From Oscheius sp. JU75 (taxonomy: Eukaryota; Nematoda; Chromadorea; Rhabditida; Rhabditidae): a DNA stretch of 64,000 nt. The stretch lies in NCBI GenBank assembly GCA_037178855.1, contig JASJZC010000006.1, positions 6,014,001 through 6,078,000 of the forward strand, read 5' to 3'. The stretch's first letter is position 1, and each line of letters starts with the position of its first letter. Made by a program: the position numbers and the translations under genes. The notes under the pieces are model-generated. The model ran no database searches. It was given only the letters and a program-made list of their open reading frames with translations, and was not told where the DNA came from. Below, piece after piece: positions 60,128-64,000 of the stretch.

Positions 60128-61965
60128 CTGAAATTAGATTTTGACAGAACTATTTCTAGAAAGGCTTAGAGAAACACATGAATGAAGGCATACGGGTAGG
60201 GGGACCCCTGAATGAAGTGCTCTGGGCGCCTTTGTCCGCCGTCCCGAATCGCTAATCTCGGCGCTGCTGCACAAAAGAAACACTGCTCTCGCCACGGGGG
60301 ACCTCTTCAGAAATGAGGCCAAAGTTTCAGAAAAGGACTCTAGAAGACTGACAGTGAGAGTGAGATGGATCTGACAGTCTGGGTCAGGCAGCAGATTCAT
60401 GCACAAATATTTGATCAATGGACACGAATCGGCGGGAAAAGAAGCCCAGAGGGTGCCTAATTTAGGAGAGACTGTCTCGGTTCATGAGACTCCTCGGGAA
60501 GTCGGAGGGTGACCATAAGTACTTGGGTCAATAAACACATGTTTTCGGACCACAACCGTTGCCTATTGGTTCGAGGATTAGGAAAGATCTTGTCAGATCA
60601 TATACGGCCCTTCTGTTTTGCCCGACGGCTTAGTCACTTTCATTTATCTACTTTTCAGCCGAATAGGTTTTTTCAAAGGAAGCTATAGAGGGTAAGTCTA
60701 GATCAGTCCGGCAACTAGGCTCTCAGTCCTAAGCCTATGGTCTCAACAGTTTTTGCCCAGTTCTATGGCTCAGGCTGGTTCAAAGGTGTTCCCCAAAGTC
60801 AAAACAAGCTTAGGAAATAGGTCTCTGTCCCGTAGCAGCGAGTGAAAGGGAAAGAAAGTTTGACCTGGAGACTCAAGTCGCATGAAAAAAGTGAGAGAGA
60901 GTGGAGAGAGCTCTGAGAACAATCGCCGCTGCGAAAAGCAAAGAAATACACACTGCTCTCTCTCCAGCCTCCTTCCTCCCACTGGCTGCTGTTTGCCAGA
61001 CGACGAAAGCAGTCTCTGGGAATCCACCTGGAGATACTCCTGGGAGTGAACAAGAGCTAATGGATTACAGAAGGGCTTGTTCGCAGGCGGCCGCTGCTTT
61101 TAGGAGTGCTCGTGCGCTCTCTTGAGACTCTTGACAGCCCGCCTTCGGGAGACAAAGGAACTATATTATATTGAGGAAAAGTTAGAAGAACATGTGATGA
61201 GAGGCGTGGCAAGCAGCCAAAAGTGGTCGAAGGAAGCCAGCAACCCGCTCGTAGTGATAATGGAATGGTGTGTCTCCATCACTATATGTGTGTGAGTGTG
61301 TCTTTCGACCGACGTGCGCGACCAGTTCCCGAAACCACCTGAATTTTGCAGCAGCAAAGACTGTTCCCTTGTTTTTGTCTCATCCATAGAACTACCGTGT
61401 ACCACAATCCAGAGAAATTATTTCTTTGAATCATATCTAGACTACTCATACTTCTTGAAACGGATGCATTCAACAACCATTTTGCTATTCTCATAAACCC
61501 ATACACAGCCTGAAGTTGAGACTTTTCAGAGTTGTACTAGACAAACTTGCAACTAGAACTGAAAGAAAGAACGGTAAATTTTGTAAATCCAGAGCTAGCT
61601 GCTATTTAGAATAGGCCTGAAATAAGACCAACCTTGGTTCACATCTCCGAGGTCCATCTAACCCCCACACGCTAGTCGTTCTTTTTTTTTGGCGTGTGAA
61701 TGATGGGGGCAAAAAATAGCTGGCGACCACCCGTCGTCTTTCTACGCGTTCAAAAGCTGATAACACATGTCCATAATTCCGAAGAAGGTAACCGGTTTCA
61801 AGATGCGAATTAGGCATTTAGGGAAAAGTGAGTTGAGAAGGAAGAGGTGGAATCGATGTCTCTCGGGAGAAACTTTCCGAATGCATGAGAAGTTGTGCTT
61901 ATCGTCGCCCTCTCCCTCTCTCCCCAGCCTTTTTGGACCCAGACGGTTACACGATTCTACCAGCT

Positions 61966-61980
61966 AGAGAGAGAGAGAGA
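61966..61980. repeat. (GA)n simple repeat
   Basis: Fifteen bases of alternating A and G. Confidence 0.9.
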
Positions 61981-63251
61981 TATGAGGCCACCCAAAAGTG
62001 AGTACTGGAAAAAGGGTCTGGGCAACCTTTCGCACAGATCGTATTTCCTTCCGAATATCGATCTGTCAGGGTATCGCTGAGTTTGAGGAGGGATCAAAGA
62101 TTACGAGTAGAGAACTCATTATACTCATTCGAAGCTCGACAGATGAGGAACTAATTTACGGCTAATATCGTTCAGAAACACCCTCTCTATTCATTCGAAC
62201 AAAGACAAGAGAAAGGAAAAGACGAAGACGAGAAGACTTCATTAGCCTCCTTCTCCCCTCTCGAAGACTCAAGACAGGAAGGAGGATGGCTGAATCGGGG
62301 CTGATTGAGACAGGAAGATCGGGGCCAATGACGGTCAGGGCTCTCGCGAGAGCGCGCCGTCTGGCAGCCAGAAGACTCAACGAGAGTCTAGGTCATGATG
62401 GGCCGACCGTAAAAGAGAAATCGAGTGACTTCGGCTCTCGCATTACACCGAGAAAGATACCAGGTGTGCTCCATGGGACTTGTGTCAAAACAGATTCATG
62501 TGACAATCATGTCGCTGTAAAGTTTAGGAGCTAGTCGAGATCTTTATGAGCAATTTCTCTAAATCTAATGGATCAAAATCGTTACACCTCTGATTTCGAG
62601 GAAAGGGCAACAGAAGATGTGACAGCTCTGTGTGGGCGGCGTGTGGCAGAATGAGAAAGGGAGCTCGAACAGCCGCTGACAGTTGCTCCGAATGAAATGG
62701 AGAGAAAGGGAGTCTCCCTCTCTCCACTCTGTTTATACCGATAGGGATTCGAAACATAAATTCGCCATCGTGGTGACCAAGCCAATGATGAACAGACCGA
62801 CACTCTTTGATACACCCGCCAAGACTGCCGAAGTTATACATTTTCTTAGGAAGAGAAGGTCAGTAAACTTGTAGTCACAGTCTATATCCGAGATGAGTAG
62901 GCTGACTGGACATTAACTGTAAAAAAAGGTTCGATTTGCAGAGCCAATTTGTGCAAGAGAACAGTGTACGAACGTTATGAAAGAAGAGCATGACTGCAGG
63001 AAACGGTTTGTGAATCATAATTTAGTCACAGACCCGAACCAAACTGAAGTTTGAATAGAGGCACAAGGCGTGAATGTTGCTGACTGTGTGGATGAGGGAA
63101 CAATTGTCCCTCATCAATAATTGACTCGCGGCTGTCCGTCTCTTGAAGAAGACAACCACAACCGAATCAAAATATCGGCAGAAGGATTATAACAAAGAGT
63201 CGGTGGGATTATGGTGGCTCATCTGGAAGAGAGTGAGGGTGGAAAAGAGCT

Positions 63252-63273
63252 AGAGAGAGAGAGAGAGAGAGAG
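63252..63273. repeat. (GA)n simple repeat
   Basis: Twenty-two bases of perfect AG repeat, the longest such tract in the window. Confidence 0.9.
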
Positions 63274-64000
63274 GTTGGATGTAATGTTACAGCTGTCGGA
63301 CGGTAATAGCCCGATGGAGCGAACGAGTCTGAGGAGCCATGTGTGACGCCACATGGGCTCGGAAATCAAGGTGGGTGTAAGGTATAGCTATGGCTTCCGG
63401 TCAGTTCATTTGAGACAGAATCATAGATATGTATTGAACAACAGCCCCAACCCCCTCTCAGCCTTGAAGACGAGCTATATGAGCCATGTCCCGAGTCATA
63501 AAAGTCTTTCCCTATTGGATAAGCCATGAATTCGGAAAGAAATTCATCTAGGGGAAGACCCAAAATTGTCCCAGAAGGCAGAGACGCCATTCAATCGGGG
63601 GCGATGACAACTGACAATGCTGTCGGCTTAGATGAAAAATGAGAGTCGAAGAAGAGAGACGAAGAAAACAGAGAGTCAATCCAAGTTGAATTCTAAGTTG
63701 AGGGCTCGATAATAACTCGGAACTGCTGGGTCCTGTAGAACAGAGAGTTCACTACCGGAATTCGGATAACATCAGGTTGCTATAATCTTTTTGTTTCGGG
63801 TCCCCAGATCTGTGGACAGCGAAGTTCATTCTTCAAAATACCCTCTCGAATCCCCAAGCCAATTTCTTCTTTTGTAGTCTCGATTGGGCAATGATTGACC
63901 GTATCCTCTTTCCTCGAAACTTTATTCAGATCCCCTAGCTTCGATTTCCATTGAACTCTTCTCATTGAAAACCGTCCTGTTCTTGGCTCTTGCGCAATTT

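Larger units (their letters stand above)
60128..64000. other. Region upstream of the sup-12-like gene, no gene recognised
   Basis: About 3.9 kb to the window end. It probably holds the promoter and enhancers of the sup-12-like gene. ORFs (for example 62286-62534 plus, 63366-63590 minus) are short, unspliced and unlike known families. (GA)n tracts lie at 61966-61980 and 63252-63273. Confidence 0.55.

Noticed and set aside
62286-62534. Plus-strand ORF of 82 aa rich in Arg and Ala
   Set aside because: No splice partners, family similarity or acceptor near the start; consistent with chance in GC-rich sequence.
63366-63590. Minus-strand ORF starting MASLPSGTILGLPLDEF
   Set aside because: Could be an upstream exon near the window edge, but no acceptor and no in-phase join to the sup-12-like gene could be shown.

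Overview
The window reads as nematode nuclear DNA. The evidence is a nematode-type cytoplasmic intermediate filament protein with a lamin-like tail, an innexin, many 34-45 nt introns ending in TTTCAG, and a splice-acceptor AG 0-23 nt upstream of the start codon of almost every gene. That last feature is what spliced-leader trans-splicing leaves behind. I rebuilt the genes by hand from splice signals, reading-frame phase and remembered family sequences. I obtained 15 protein-coding gene models, all of whose summed coding lengths are exact multiples of three. There is also one tRNA, one Tc1/mariner-type transposon and several repeats.

Layout. 0.2-2.8 kb (minus): intermediate filament gene with a tRNA-Arg inside an intron. 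4.4-11.5 kb (minus): a complete PA200/PSME4 proteasome activator ending in the family's YYA tail. 12.3-17.3 kb (plus): a tight four-gene head-to-tail run (two DUF2358/C6orf136-like paralogues, complex III core protein 2, and a PP4 regulatory subunit 2), spaced like an operon. 17.5-19.4 kb (minus): innexin. 19.4-25.0 kb: mostly non-coding, with a 1,285 bp DD37D (maT-type) transposon whose transposase has one early stop. 25.0-38.3 kb (minus): one long C2-plus-RGS gene (RGS3/RGS-7 type) with a 5.8 kb intron and signs of internal starts. 40.6-42.0 kb (minus): glycogenin. 43.5-44.9 kb (minus): MO25/CAB39. 46.3-48.6 kb (plus): short neurochondrin-like gene followed after about 105 nt by pICln, a second operon-like pair. 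48.8-55.2 kb (minus): RabGAP1-type PTB/TBC protein, converging on pICln. 56.9-58.0 kb (plus): an unrecognised secreted protein with its own TATA box. 58.2-60.1 kb (minus): SUP-12/RBM24-type RNA-binding protein. 60.1-64.0 kb: no gene seen.

Most genes are housekeeping, cytoskeletal or signalling genes with no single shared pathway. The four-gene run combines mitochondrial and general cellular functions, as nematode operons often do. The most unusual signals are: four introns that only make sense with GC instead of GT donors, out of about 108 modelled; a RabGAP1 intron largely made of a decayed copy of the next exon; a dispersed repeat shared by introns of two genes; and an orphan secreted gene that lacks the usual acceptor upstream of its start codon. 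I did not find a clearly new multi-gene system; these oddities and the orphan gene are the best leads.
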